From positions 12,439 through 76,438 of the forward strand of contig CBKWJC010000021.1 of NCBI GenBank assembly GCA_966674685.1: a stretch of 64,000 nucleotides of DNA. The letters run 5' to 3'. Of this stretch, positions 35,954 through 44,501 are shown one piece after another (position 1 is the first letter of the stretch; each line of letters starts with the position of its first letter). Source of the stretch: Thainema sp966674685 (GTDB lineage Bacteria > Cyanobacteriota > Cyanobacteriia > Phormidesmidales > Phormidesmidaceae). The notes under the pieces are model-generated. The model did not search any database. It was given only the letters and a program-made list of their open reading frames with translations, and had not been told where the DNA came from. The position numbers were made by a program, and so were the translations under genes.

Positions 35954-37588
35954 TCACACCTTTGCCATAGTCTGTGGGAAATGGGTAAGAGCTTCGTTGA
36001 GGTGTTTTTGTAAAGTCGCATCTGGTAATGGGCCTTGCAGGTGGCTCCAGGGCAGGACTTGATCGGTTGACCACTGTTCATGCACGTAGAACTCTAGCGG
36101 AGGAATACTATCGCGGAGCTGTTTGAAGGCGCGTTTGTAGCTGCCGACGGAATCGCCGTAGTGGCGGGCTAGTTCCAGCAGTTTAGAAAGGCGTCGATCG
36201 CCCCGTGAAATGAGGGCTTGGATAATTGACCAGTTGTAGCTTTCGGGGCGGAAGTCAATACCTTGCGATCGCAACTGTTTCTGTAATATTTTCAACCGCT
36301 TCTGAGCATCGGGATTGACGCCAAACCACTGAAAAGGGGTATGGGCTTTGGGTACAAAGGTGCTGCATCCCAGGGTTAAACGCAGGCCAGGAGCGGCTTT
36401 TTTCAAAGACAGCATCAGGTTGACAGTATCGTTCAGATCGTCAGCGTCTTCGCCGGGGATGCCAACCATGCCGTAGAGCTTCATGGCGCTGAGGCCACCC
36501 GCTTTGGCATTCACGGTAGCCTGCACGATATCGTCAGTTGCCAGCTTTTTATTGACGATTTGGCGCACTCGTTCTGAACCACTTTCGACGGCAATAGTGA
36601 TGGACTTGGTGTGGTGATTGACCAACGTGCGGGTCAACTTTTCGGTGACGGTGTTGGTGCGAACGGAGGCAATACTTAGTCGCACGTCGTCGTACTGAGG
36701 CTGGTTCAGGTAGTCCAGCAGTGCGTCAAATTCGGGATGCTGGGTGACGGATGCGCCCAGCAATCCCAACCGATTGGTGACGGCTAATCCGCGTTCAATG
36801 GCTGGAATGAGTGAACCCTCGACGCTAGCGGTACGAAACGGCAGGGTTAGGTAGCTAGCGAGGCAGAAGCGGCACATTTCGGGACAGCTCCGCACCACTT
36901 CGACCATGTAGATATTTTCCCAAGCGGCTTGCTCAGTCACGACCGTGGAGGCGGAGAGGACATTGCCGCGATAGGTTTGCTTTTCCACAATGGCAGGAAT
37001 ATCGGCATCAATCGGCCGAATGTGGCGGATTGCACCATCGGGTGCGTGATAGTCCACCTGATACAAACTGGGCACGTAGATGCCAGGCATTTGAGCCAGG
37101 TGCCGGAGTTGGGTAGCGCGGCTCTGGCCTCTGACCTGTTGATAGGTATCAATAAACTGATCCAGCAGGTTTTCCCCGTCGCCTAGCAGAATAACATCAA
37201 AGAAATCAGCAAAGGGTTCCGGATTGGCTGTTAGGACTGGTCCACCACCGAAGACAAGCGGATGCTCGGCAGTGCGATCGCAGGCCCGAATGGGAATCTG
37301 GAGCGTTTCGAGCTGATTCAAAATATTGACGTAGTCCAGTTCCCAGGAGACGGAAAACCCCAGCAGTTCTGGCTCGGTCGGTAACGGTTCATGACTATCG
37401 GTAAACAGGCGGCTGACTTGCAGATCGGGACGCTGCGCCAGAGTTGCCCACACCACCTGATAGCCCAAACTGGTAATGCCAATGGTGTAGTCATTGGGAA
37501 AGGCAAAAATCAGCGGCACTGCTCCATCGCGGGGCGTCGCAGGCGTAAACAGCAATCGTTCAGCGGCAAAAGAATCAGACAAAGTCAA
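35954..37588 (-). CDS. B12-binding-domain radical SAM protein
   Basis: A 544-residue radical SAM enzyme of the TIGR03960-like group (reaction unknown). The N-terminal ~200 residues form a B12-binding-like Rossmann region (FGGGPVLTANPEPFADFFD). The iron-sulfur motif is Cys235, Cys239, Cys242 (RSCPEMCRFC). The barrel continues with SIASVRTN, IAVESGSERVRQ and GMVGIPGEDADD. The start is probably TTG at 37588, weakly supported; the AAGGAG upstream overlaps the stop of the previous gene, which suggests translational coupling. It follows the AAA-like gene by 21 bases, so both are likely cotranscribed. Confidence 0.87.
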   Translation of the reverse strand: MTLSDSFAAERLLFTPATPRDGAVPLIFAFPNDYTIGITSLGYQVVWATLAQRPDLQVSRLFTDSHEPLPTEPELLGFSVSWELDYVNILNQLETLQIPIRACDRTAEHPLVFGGGPVLTANPEPFADFFDVILLGDGENLLDQFIDTYQQVRGQSRATQLRHLAQMPGIYVPSLYQVDYHAPDGAIRHIRPIDADIPAIVEKQTYRGNVLSASTVVTEQAAWENIYMVEVVRSCPEMCRFCLASYLTLPFRTASVEGSLIPAIERGLAVTNRLGLLGASVTQHPEFDALLDYLNQPQYDDVRLSIASVRTNTVTEKLTRTLVNHHTKSITIAVESGSERVRQIVNKKLATDDIVQATVNAKAGGLSAMKLYGMVGIPGEDADDLNDTVNLMLSLKKAAPGLRLTLGCSTFVPKAHTPFQWFGVNPDAQKRLKILQKQLRSQGIDFRPESYNWSIIQALISRGDRRLSKLLELARHYGDSVGSYKRAFKQLRDSIPPLEFYVHEQWSTDQVLPWSHLQGPLPDATLQKHLNEALTHFPQTMAKV

Positions 37589-37609
37589 TCCGGTAGAATC
37601 TCGTCTCCT

Positions 37610-39160
37610 TCATCGTGACATAAGACCCCGCAGCATGGCTTGAGCTTTTTCGGGCGAGTGCTGAGCGAGTTCGCGGGCGAGTGCCTCCACGGCATCCGAA
37701 TCGAGGGCGCTGATGCATTGAATGATGCTTTGGCTGATGCTGCGTTTGGTCTGACGGAGTTGTGACGAATCCGAATCGGGGACAATGTGAAAATGCTGCG
37801 ACTGTGATAGTGGTGGCGAGGAGTGATGGGGATGGCTGAGCGGCGGCGTTGCGATCGCAGACCATTCCCCTGATTCAAACGGCGATTCTTCAATCGACGG
37901 TGCCGCGAGCGCCTGCACCTTACTTCGTTCTTGCTGAATCCAGTCCTGATTGAATACGGCTCGATAAATCTGATTGCGTAGGCGCAGGCTGCTGTCGTAC
38001 TTTTCAACTAGCCCTGCCAGCATCAGTTCAAGCTGAAGATCAACCTGCACAGAATGTTGATCCATTGAAATCTCGCCCTGAAGCCAAATTTTCTCATACA
38101 GATCAAGCAGTTGACACGTTTGAGCAGACTTATACAGCAGCCGATGACGAATGGTTCGCAAGTGTTCAGGATTATCCTGCATCTCCCAATTCGAAATGAT
38201 GCGGGACTGAACCAGCGCATCGACCTGCACGGCGACATCGCTGTGGTGAGCCAGGGCTTCTTGAACCAACTGGTCGAGGAACGGATTTTTGGGCTGTGGT
38301 CTACTGTTAGTAGGCTGGCGGGAAAGGGGTAGCGATCGCACCCGAGAGTGACACTGTTCGACAACACACTGACACAGCTTCTGAGTCAGAAAGGGCTGTC
38401 CTCCTGTCCATTTCAGAATTTCCTTTAGCACCAGATGAGGAGCCGGAACAATATTCGCCAGTCCATAGGCCAAGGGCTGCACTTCATCTGGCTGAAATCC
38501 CGTCAGTGCGATCGCGCGACCAATATTAAACGGAGTGCGGCTGTGGTCTCGAATCAGATCCGATGGCGTCGTCACGCCAAAAAGGGCAAAGGTTAACCGC
38601 CGATACTGAGGCTGTTCAGCCCGCTGGTTGTAACAGTAGCGAATCCAGGCAAAAAAATCATCAACGGAAAAATCCAGTCCTAAAACACTGTCAATTTCAT
38701 CGATAAAAATGACCAGACTGGCCGGAATGTGGGTCAAAATCACCGATTCGACGAAATGGCTCAACTGCTGCACCGCCGACAAACCCGCTTGTTCCCGCAG
38801 CCATGACCGCAAATCCACCTGGCTCATTAACCCTAATGTGCGCCACAGTTCCGAAATCAGACCGCGATACCACTGGTCGGGCGTCAGATTTTGGCTCCCC
38901 AGCTGAGTTAAATCAATCGCGGCACAGCAGTATCCCGCCTGCTGTAGCTGATGACGCACCCGCACCCGTAGCGACGATTTTCCCATCTGGCGAGAGTTAA
39001 ACACATAGCAAAACTGCCCGTTGAGGAGAGCCTGATAGAGTTCGGTGTCGGCTCTTCGCACAACATAGCAGGGATCGTCGCAGCTCAAACTACCTCCCAC
39101 CTGATAGGAATAATGAGGTTGATTCGTTCCGTTTGACGCGATCGCAGGTTGGCTGTCCAT
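37610..39160 (-). CDS. AAA-like ATPase (AAA_35 type)
   Basis: A 516-residue STAND/AAA-like P-loop ATPase. Walker A is SRQMGKSSL (GKS at 60-62) and Walker B is LVIFIDEID (Asp154, Glu155). The signature start YQVGGSL, ADTELYQALLNGQFCYVFNSRQMGKSS is typical of cyanobacterial AAA_35 proteins, which often carry WD40 or other effector modules; here the remainder (about 300-516) is a helical, winged-helix-like region and a His/Ser-rich low-complexity tail, without an obvious effector. The ATG at 39160 is preferred to a TTG nine bases upstream. The second AAA-like gene lies just upstream on the same strand. Confidence 0.85.
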   Translation of the reverse strand: MDSQPAIASNGTNQPHYSYQVGGSLSCDDPCYVVRRADTELYQALLNGQFCYVFNSRQMGKSSLRVRVRHQLQQAGYCCAAIDLTQLGSQNLTPDQWYRGLISELWRTLGLMSQVDLRSWLREQAGLSAVQQLSHFVESVILTHIPASLVIFIDEIDSVLGLDFSVDDFFAWIRYCYNQRAEQPQYRRLTFALFGVTTPSDLIRDHSRTPFNIGRAIALTGFQPDEVQPLAYGLANIVPAPHLVLKEILKWTGGQPFLTQKLCQCVVEQCHSRVRSLPLSRQPTNSRPQPKNPFLDQLVQEALAHHSDVAVQVDALVQSRIISNWEMQDNPEHLRTIRHRLLYKSAQTCQLLDLYEKIWLQGEISMDQHSVQVDLQLELMLAGLVEKYDSSLRLRNQIYRAVFNQDWIQQERSKVQALAAPSIEESPFESGEWSAIATPPLSHPHHSSPPLSQSQHFHIVPDSDSSQLRQTKRSISQSIIQCISALDSDAVEALARELAQHSPEKAQAMLRGLMSR

Positions 39161-39274
39161 GCTACTCAACGGTGTAGAGTTTGTTTATTCTGCTATGGCA
39201 ATTCTAAAAGAGTTGTAAAAAGTACGGCGAGGATCTGCCTTCAAATCACAATTCTTTTTACAAATTATTTTGGT

Positions 39275-40684
39275 TTACCGTAATTGAGAATAAAAATATA
39301 AGCGATACAATGTGCAACTTGCTTGCACCCCTTCCGAGTCCAATTTAATCAATCCCATACTCTCTAGCTTGTAGATCATAATGGGGTCGATCCCGGTGCG
39401 ATCGCAGGTTTGTACGAGCTGTTTAACGGCCTGCATCAGGTCTGGATGCTGCTGCAAGGTCAACCAATGCTGCCGTAAGTGGCGGTAATAAATACCCTGT
39501 GGCGTAGGGGCAGCTTGCAGTAGTTCATCCAAACGCTGATCTAACTCACCAATATCTGAGCCCGCACCCAGATCAGTAGTTGGATGAGCATAGACCTGAC
39601 TGAGGTAATACAGCGCCAGTCGTACCAGATAGGGGTGTCCGCCGACCATCGCCATCAGTGCCTGAGTCAGTCCTGAATGCCACTCAGATAAACCATGTCG
39701 CTGTGCCAAGTGATCCACTTGCTCTGACGTAAATTCCGGAAGCCGCACCGCTAATCCCACATTAAACGGCGACTGATGAATATCCAGCGGCACGTAAATC
39801 TCCGTGGAATACACCACGAACATGTGCAGCTTTTGCCAAATTTCTAGGTTTCTGGCTTCTTCATACCACGATCGCAGCAGTGGCAAAAAGCTTTTAGCGC
39901 TTTCTGGATATTCAAACAGCCGATTCACTTCATCCAAGGCCAGAACCAGCGGCGCATCAATTTGTTCCAGTACGTAGCCCTGCATGTAAATCGTGCTGCT
40001 AATGCTGCCGCCCAGGGTCGTATCCCAGTAGTCATCGAGGCGATGGGGCAGCCCCAACTGCTGAGCAATATTGGCGCAGCACCAGCGCATCAGTTGCGTC
40101 GGGTGGCTTAAAACCAGCGCATCCGCTTGCTCAAAGTTGAGTCGTACCGTCTTCAAGCCGAGCTGCTGACAATAGGCTAAAACCCGATTTTTCAGCGAAG
40201 TTTTTCCCATGTGGCTGGGTGCCCGCAGGCAAACTAAGGCTCCTGGCTGCTCAATAGCGTGGTAACAGGTAGCCTCGACGGGGGGACGCTCAATATACAA
40301 CGGCGAATTCAGCGGCACCGGGCCTTGAGGTGGTTCTAATACAGGGTGAGAGGGGAAAGCAAAGTGCGATCGCGCCTTTTCAGCCCCTTCAGGTCGATTA
40401 GAACCCTCACCTGCCTCACCCACGATGCCCAGCTCACCCGCCTGCTGGCGCAGCACAGAGCGAAAATTACTTTTCGTAACTTTGATGCCAAACGCTGCAC
40501 TCAGGGCTTGCCAAAGCTGAAACCCCACAACTCGAATATAGTCATTGTCATAGCCGATTTGTAGCGCCATATCCTGATAGGTTTTGCTTTGCCACGCTTG
40601 ACGAAAAATTTGCTCTTGTAAGTCACTCAAGCAATCTGGCTTCAGTGCGGCATCAATAATGGCAAGAGCTTCTTCAACCGTCAT
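39275..40684 (-). CDS. AAA-like ATPase with vMAP-type N-terminal HTH
   Basis: 469 residues. The N-terminus (about 1-82, MTVEEALAIIDAAL, GYDNDYIRVVGFQLWQALS) is the helix-turn-helix domain seen in vWA-MoxR-associated proteins of bacterial conflict systems. An AAA-like ATPase follows with Walker A SHMGKTSL (160-162) and Walker B LVLALDEVNR (Asp251, Glu252), and a winged-helix C-terminus (IDPIMIYKLESMGLIK). It is probably a STAND-like switch; the effector and trigger are unknown. The ATG at 40684 matches the family start. It lies 114 bases upstream of the related AAA-like gene. Confidence 0.85.
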   Translation of the reverse strand: MTVEEALAIIDAALKPDCLSDLQEQIFRQAWQSKTYQDMALQIGYDNDYIRVVGFQLWQALSAAFGIKVTKSNFRSVLRQQAGELGIVGEAGEGSNRPEGAEKARSHFAFPSHPVLEPPQGPVPLNSPLYIERPPVEATCYHAIEQPGALVCLRAPSHMGKTSLKNRVLAYCQQLGLKTVRLNFEQADALVLSHPTQLMRWCCANIAQQLGLPHRLDDYWDTTLGGSISSTIYMQGYVLEQIDAPLVLALDEVNRLFEYPESAKSFLPLLRSWYEEARNLEIWQKLHMFVVYSTEIYVPLDIHQSPFNVGLAVRLPEFTSEQVDHLAQRHGLSEWHSGLTQALMAMVGGHPYLVRLALYYLSQVYAHPTTDLGAGSDIGELDQRLDELLQAAPTPQGIYYRHLRQHWLTLQQHPDLMQAVKQLVQTCDRTGIDPIMIYKLESMGLIKLDSEGVQASCTLYRLYFYSQLR

Positions 40685-41106
40685 TGCAACGTTCAACTAC
40701 AACTATCTGACTATATTTCTGATCGATATCGGCTTATTCTCCCATGTCTTTATGTCGCTATTTTGATTAATCTAAATATCAGGAATCATTAACTTTATAT
40801 GCATTTCTCTACTGAATAAAGTTGGCAGTGCAATGATAAAGCCAGACATATGTGCCTACGGCTGTGTAGCAATTTGAACGGATTAAATAGCCGTCGCCAC
40901 ATCGGCTAGAACATTAGAAAATCCCCAAAATGTTCAAATGTTTGAACGTGAGATTATCGAGCTATCTCAACTCAGGTAGCAATGGCTATAAGGAACCGTG
41001 AAATGCTACACCTCACATAGGCTGGTCACAGTGTTCTAATTAGACAAGACGCAGCATGTGAGTCTTTCGAACCCTTGTTCGCATACTTAGACAGAAGGAG
41101 AGCATT
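40685..41106. other. divergent promoter region
   Basis: The region separates the divergent AAA-like gene and the small plus-strand gene. It contains an inverted repeat GTTCAAATGTTTGAAC at 40932-40947 that could be an operator. No ORF is called. Confidence 0.45.
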
Positions 41107-41352
41107 ATGTTCTTATTGCATCAACCCTCCAACAGCTTGGTCGAAATTTTAGAACTAAACAACCTTTGGAATCCTCTATCTGAACGGGTAATTGGTCGTT
41201 TCCACGCAGGGGAAGAGCTACAAGATCCAGAACCATTCACCAAATCTCATCTCACATTTCCTTCTGGAGAATCGCTGCCTCTATGCTGGATGGATGCTGA
41301 TTATCGAGAGCATTTGGGAAAGGCGTGTCAACAAGTTTCCTTGACTCGTTAA
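41107..41352 (+). CDS. conserved small cyanobacterial protein
   Basis: An 81-residue acidic protein, MFLLHQPSNSLVEILELNN, with a central GRFHAGEELQDPEPF and LTFPSGESLPLCWMD motif. It has no signal or membrane segment. AAGGAG at good spacing before the ATG shows it is translated. Similar proteins appear widespread in cyanobacteria but have no known function that I can name. It is monocistronic, followed by hairpins. Confidence 0.8.
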   Translation: MFLLHQPSNSLVEILELNNLWNPLSERVIGRFHAGEELQDPEPFTKSHLTFPSGESLPLCWMDADYREHLGKACQQVSLTR

Positions 41353-41381
41353 CGCTACCAGTAGCGAAGCCGCGTGCATAA

Positions 41382-41429
41382 ATCATTTGGGGTGGTGCGG
41401 GCGCTGCTCACACTGCCCCAAGCTATTAC
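41382..41429. repeat. degenerate copy 3 of the palindromic element
   Basis: ATCATTTGGGGTGGTGCGGG, the loop core GCGCTG, then CTCACACTGCCCCAAGC retain the layout of copies 1 and 2 but the stem has several mismatches. Confidence 0.55.
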
Positions 41430-41453
41430 CTTCTCATGCCAAATTCATTGGTC

Positions 41454-41520
41454 AAAACAGTTTTTGTTGTTTGTGAAAGTCAGGCACAGCCTGACTTTCA
41501 CAAACAACAAAAACCGTTTT
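41454..41520. terminator. 32-bp hairpin, one mismatch, bidirectional
   Basis: Arms 41454-41485 and 41489-41520 pair at 31 of 32 positions around the loop ACA. A4 at the left and T8 at the right give U-tracts in both directions. Confidence 0.8.
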
Positions 41521-41656
41521 TTTTACGCTTTTTTAGTCGGATTCAGGTTGAATCTCTACAGCCTCTACAGCCCTTGGCTCCCTTTATACAGCCCTCGACA
41601 GCCTCAAACCCCTCGCTCCTCACTCCTCTCGCCTCACGTCAAAAGGAGCAACAGAA

Positions 41657-44185
41657 TCAACTCTTCAACGCCGACTTGGGATAGGGAATCCGCTGGTGAT
41701 TGTACTGCTGCCATACTTTGACGAAGATATTGGCAATAGTGGTCATATCGTCGCGGCTCAGCCCAGAATCGATCAGCTGATCGTCTTTCCAACGAGCACG
41801 CAGAATGCGGTTAACCATTGCTAGAGCTTCTTCAGGGCTGGCGTCTTTTAGCGATCGCAATGCCGCCTCACAGGAATCGGCCAGCATAACAATTCCGGTT
41901 TCGCGAGACTGGGGAATTGGTCCGTCATAGCGAAAGTCCTGCTCATTCACGATAATTGTGGGATTGGCTTCGGCCTGCTGTTGTGCTTGGTGATAGAAGT
42001 AGGTGATCAGCATGGCTCCTTGGTGCTCCGGAATAAAGGCGCGCACGGCTTTGGGCAAACGACATTTCTTCGCCATCACGATGCCTTCTGTGACGTGTTT
42101 TTTAATGATGGCAGCGCTCTTCCACGGGTCGTTAATTTCATCGTGCTTATTCGGGCCACCCATCTGGTTTTCGATAAAGCCCAGCGGGTCGTGCATTTTG
42201 CCAATGTCGTGGTAGAGCGTGCCCGCCCGCACCAGTTCCACGTTGCAGTTCAGCGCTCGCGCCGCCGCTTCAGCCAGGGAGGCAACAAACATGGTGTGCT
42301 GGAATGTCCCTGGAGCCTCGGATGCTAGTCGTTTCAGTAGGGGACGATTGGGATTAGAGAGTTCGGCTAACCGAATGGCGGTGACTAAATCAAATACATG
42401 TTCGAGATATGGACTGATACCCAGGGCAATAACGCTCCAGGCTAAGCCAATAAAGCCATGCCAGGCTGAATTGGCAATCAGTAAATACCAAATAGGACTG
42501 CTGCCGCCCATAACAATCAACGTCAGCAACAGATACACAACGGCTTGCGTGAGTCCTACGGCTCCACCGAGTAGCGCTAGCTCTTCTCGCGATCGCAACC
42601 GTCCTGCCATGATGCCGCCGATGATACCGCCTGCCACTGACGCGATAAACGGCACCATGCTCAACTCCAAACCAATGGGTATCAGCACCGACAGCAACCC
42701 CACGACGGTTACGCTGAGGATCGAGCCATAAAAACTGCCCGTCAAAAGACCCACGGCTGGCAGGGTGATTAGCGAGCTATTAGCGATCGCAAGCACAGGC
42801 GTGCTGAGCGTCAGCAGCGCAATCAAAATATGGTCGCGGCGGCGTAAGCCTGAATGAAAAGTTTGTTCGACCCAGAGAAATAGCGTTACTGAACCTGCGA
42901 TCGCAATGCCAAAGCCAACAAAGCCAATCCAGTTCACGCCCCGACGGCTGAGGCCAAAGTAATCGAGGACGACAAACGTTTCCTGATCAATTTCTTCCCC
43001 CGCCGTAACGATAGTGCTGCCCTCCTGCACAGTATACTGAACCGGATCAACAGCTTGGGCTGCTCGTTTCGCCGCGATCCGAGTCTGTTCTGGATCTTCA
43101 ATTAAATTAGGCTTCAGCGTCGCCAAAATCAGTTCCGAGGCAAAAAACTGGGCCTGATCAGGAATCGTCGCTTTCACCTGAAGCTCAACTGCTCTTCGCA
43201 AAATCGGCTCAGGCGTACCATACGCAATGCCCTGGGCCAACATTCGCTGGGCCGTATCGCGAATGGCCGTGCGTACCGATTGCCACTCAGACGGCGATAG
43301 GTTGAGCAGCGTTGTGCTGTAGACAGAAGCGGGTATTTTGGGATCAATCTTTTTAAGCCGCTCAACCACGTCAGCATACTGCTGGCGAGCCTGTGCGATC
43401 GCGGTATCCACGGTCTGCATATCTTCTGCGGATGCACGGCGATAGTAGCTACTCAACTCCCGCAAAGCCTGCTGTGATGCAGCAGCGGAAAACGGAGAGC
43501 CAGCACCTTCACGGTCATCACTACCAGCCACAGACTCTTCTCGATTGGCCTGCCGCAATGCCGCAGCCCGCAGTCTGCGCCAATCCCATTCCTCAATCTG
43601 CCGCAAATACTCTTGCGTTTCGGTTGAGAGAACTGCCGTAGACACAAAAGGCAATGCTCCAGCATCCTGGCGGAGCTGAGTGCCCTCATTTAGCAGCCGC
43701 TGCAGCTGATCCAAGATTGCCTGATTCGCAGCCTGATCAATCATCAGGATTTTCAGCGATCCGTTTTCAGCGGCCCGTCGCTTCTCAGCAGTAGCCGATT
43801 CATCCGTCACAATTGCACTATCGGGTGCCACAAAGGTTTGCGGTGCCGTTGTGCCAATGGCCAGCTTCGGTTCGTTATAAAAGCGCTGACCAATCGCCGC
43901 CGTCAAAACAACCACCGTTACTGCGGCTGTCGCCCACGTTGAAGTAGAGGATGGACGTGAATGCGGCGTTGATTTCTTAGGAAAATTATAGTTTGGTGGG
44001 GGAGGCTGTTTACCGCGATAGTGAGCCGTAGGACGGTTGACATCAAGCAGTAGCGTTCGTCCCCGTCGCTGAAGCCGCTCCCAAGAATCACGCAGCTTAC
44101 CTGCACTCAAAAATTGAAGTGAATGATGGCTAGCTTGCTGCCGCCACTGGTTGACCTGCTTCGTGAATAATTGGTGTTTTTTCAT
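41657..44185 (-). CDS. 7TM-HD phosphodiesterase, PgpH-like
   Basis: An 842-residue membrane protein. A cytosolic basic tail and TM1 (about 82-100) precede an extracytoplasmic 7TMR-HDED domain (to about 430), seven transmembrane helices (about 435-635) and a cytosolic HD domain (from about 640) with FQHTMFVASLAEA and LYHDIGKMHDP near 660. PgpH relatives hydrolyse cyclic di-AMP, so this is probably a c-di-AMP phosphodiesterase. The ATG at 44185 is chosen; a TTG 18 bases upstream is possible. Confidence 0.9.
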   Translation of the reverse strand: MKKHQLFTKQVNQWRQQASHHSLQFLSAGKLRDSWERLQRRGRTLLLDVNRPTAHYRGKQPPPPNYNFPKKSTPHSRPSSTSTWATAAVTVVVLTAAIGQRFYNEPKLAIGTTAPQTFVAPDSAIVTDESATAEKRRAAENGSLKILMIDQAANQAILDQLQRLLNEGTQLRQDAGALPFVSTAVLSTETQEYLRQIEEWDWRRLRAAALRQANREESVAGSDDREGAGSPFSAAASQQALRELSSYYRRASAEDMQTVDTAIAQARQQYADVVERLKKIDPKIPASVYSTTLLNLSPSEWQSVRTAIRDTAQRMLAQGIAYGTPEPILRRAVELQVKATIPDQAQFFASELILATLKPNLIEDPEQTRIAAKRAAQAVDPVQYTVQEGSTIVTAGEEIDQETFVVLDYFGLSRRGVNWIGFVGFGIAIAGSVTLFLWVEQTFHSGLRRRDHILIALLTLSTPVLAIANSSLITLPAVGLLTGSFYGSILSVTVVGLLSVLIPIGLELSMVPFIASVAGGIIGGIMAGRLRSREELALLGGAVGLTQAVVYLLLTLIVMGGSSPIWYLLIANSAWHGFIGLAWSVIALGISPYLEHVFDLVTAIRLAELSNPNRPLLKRLASEAPGTFQHTMFVASLAEAAARALNCNVELVRAGTLYHDIGKMHDPLGFIENQMGGPNKHDEINDPWKSAAIIKKHVTEGIVMAKKCRLPKAVRAFIPEHQGAMLITYFYHQAQQQAEANPTIIVNEQDFRYDGPIPQSRETGIVMLADSCEAALRSLKDASPEEALAMVNRILRARWKDDQLIDSGLSRDDMTTIANIFVKVWQQYNHQRIPYPKSALKS

Positions 44186-44501
44186 CACCCTATCAGTGCT
44201 CAATCGACGAGCAGAGTCATCATCAGATACAAGTTATGAGAGATTTGATTGCCGTGGCACATTTCAGCAGAGAGTGTTCTAACGATGCTCTAGATGAACA
44301 CAGTACTGACGCAGATTAACTTATTGAACTGTGATGATTCTAGCTACCTGCCTTTTCTGTCGTTGATGAATGGCTGAATACCTGATGATGATGTGCACCT
44401 TGATCTACGCAGTGTGACAAACACTTCCTATATATTATATCGAAGTAGTTTATGTGACGTGAGGGGAACTAGATATGTCCTATCCAATACAGTCTTGCAC
44501 A
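44186..44501. other. 316-bp spacer
   Basis: Promoter region of the HD gene and 3' flank of the kinase gene. A 27-codon frame starting at 44235 lacks features. Nothing else is seen. Confidence 0.45.

Larger units (their letters stand above)
41353..41656. other. spacer with palindromes and inverted purine-rich repeat
   Basis: Contains a degenerate element copy (41382-41429), the 32-bp hairpin at 41454-41520, and the pyrimidine-rich complement of the purine-rich repeat (41556-41640). Short plus-strand frames through it are repeat artefacts. Confidence 0.6.

Noticed and set aside
41374..41721. Plus-strand frames of 82-115 codons
   Set aside because: Made of element copy 3, a 32-bp palindrome and the purine-rich repeat; no protein features.
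44235..44318. 27-codon plus-strand ORF
   Set aside because: Mixed polar sequence, no ribosome binding site, no terminator.
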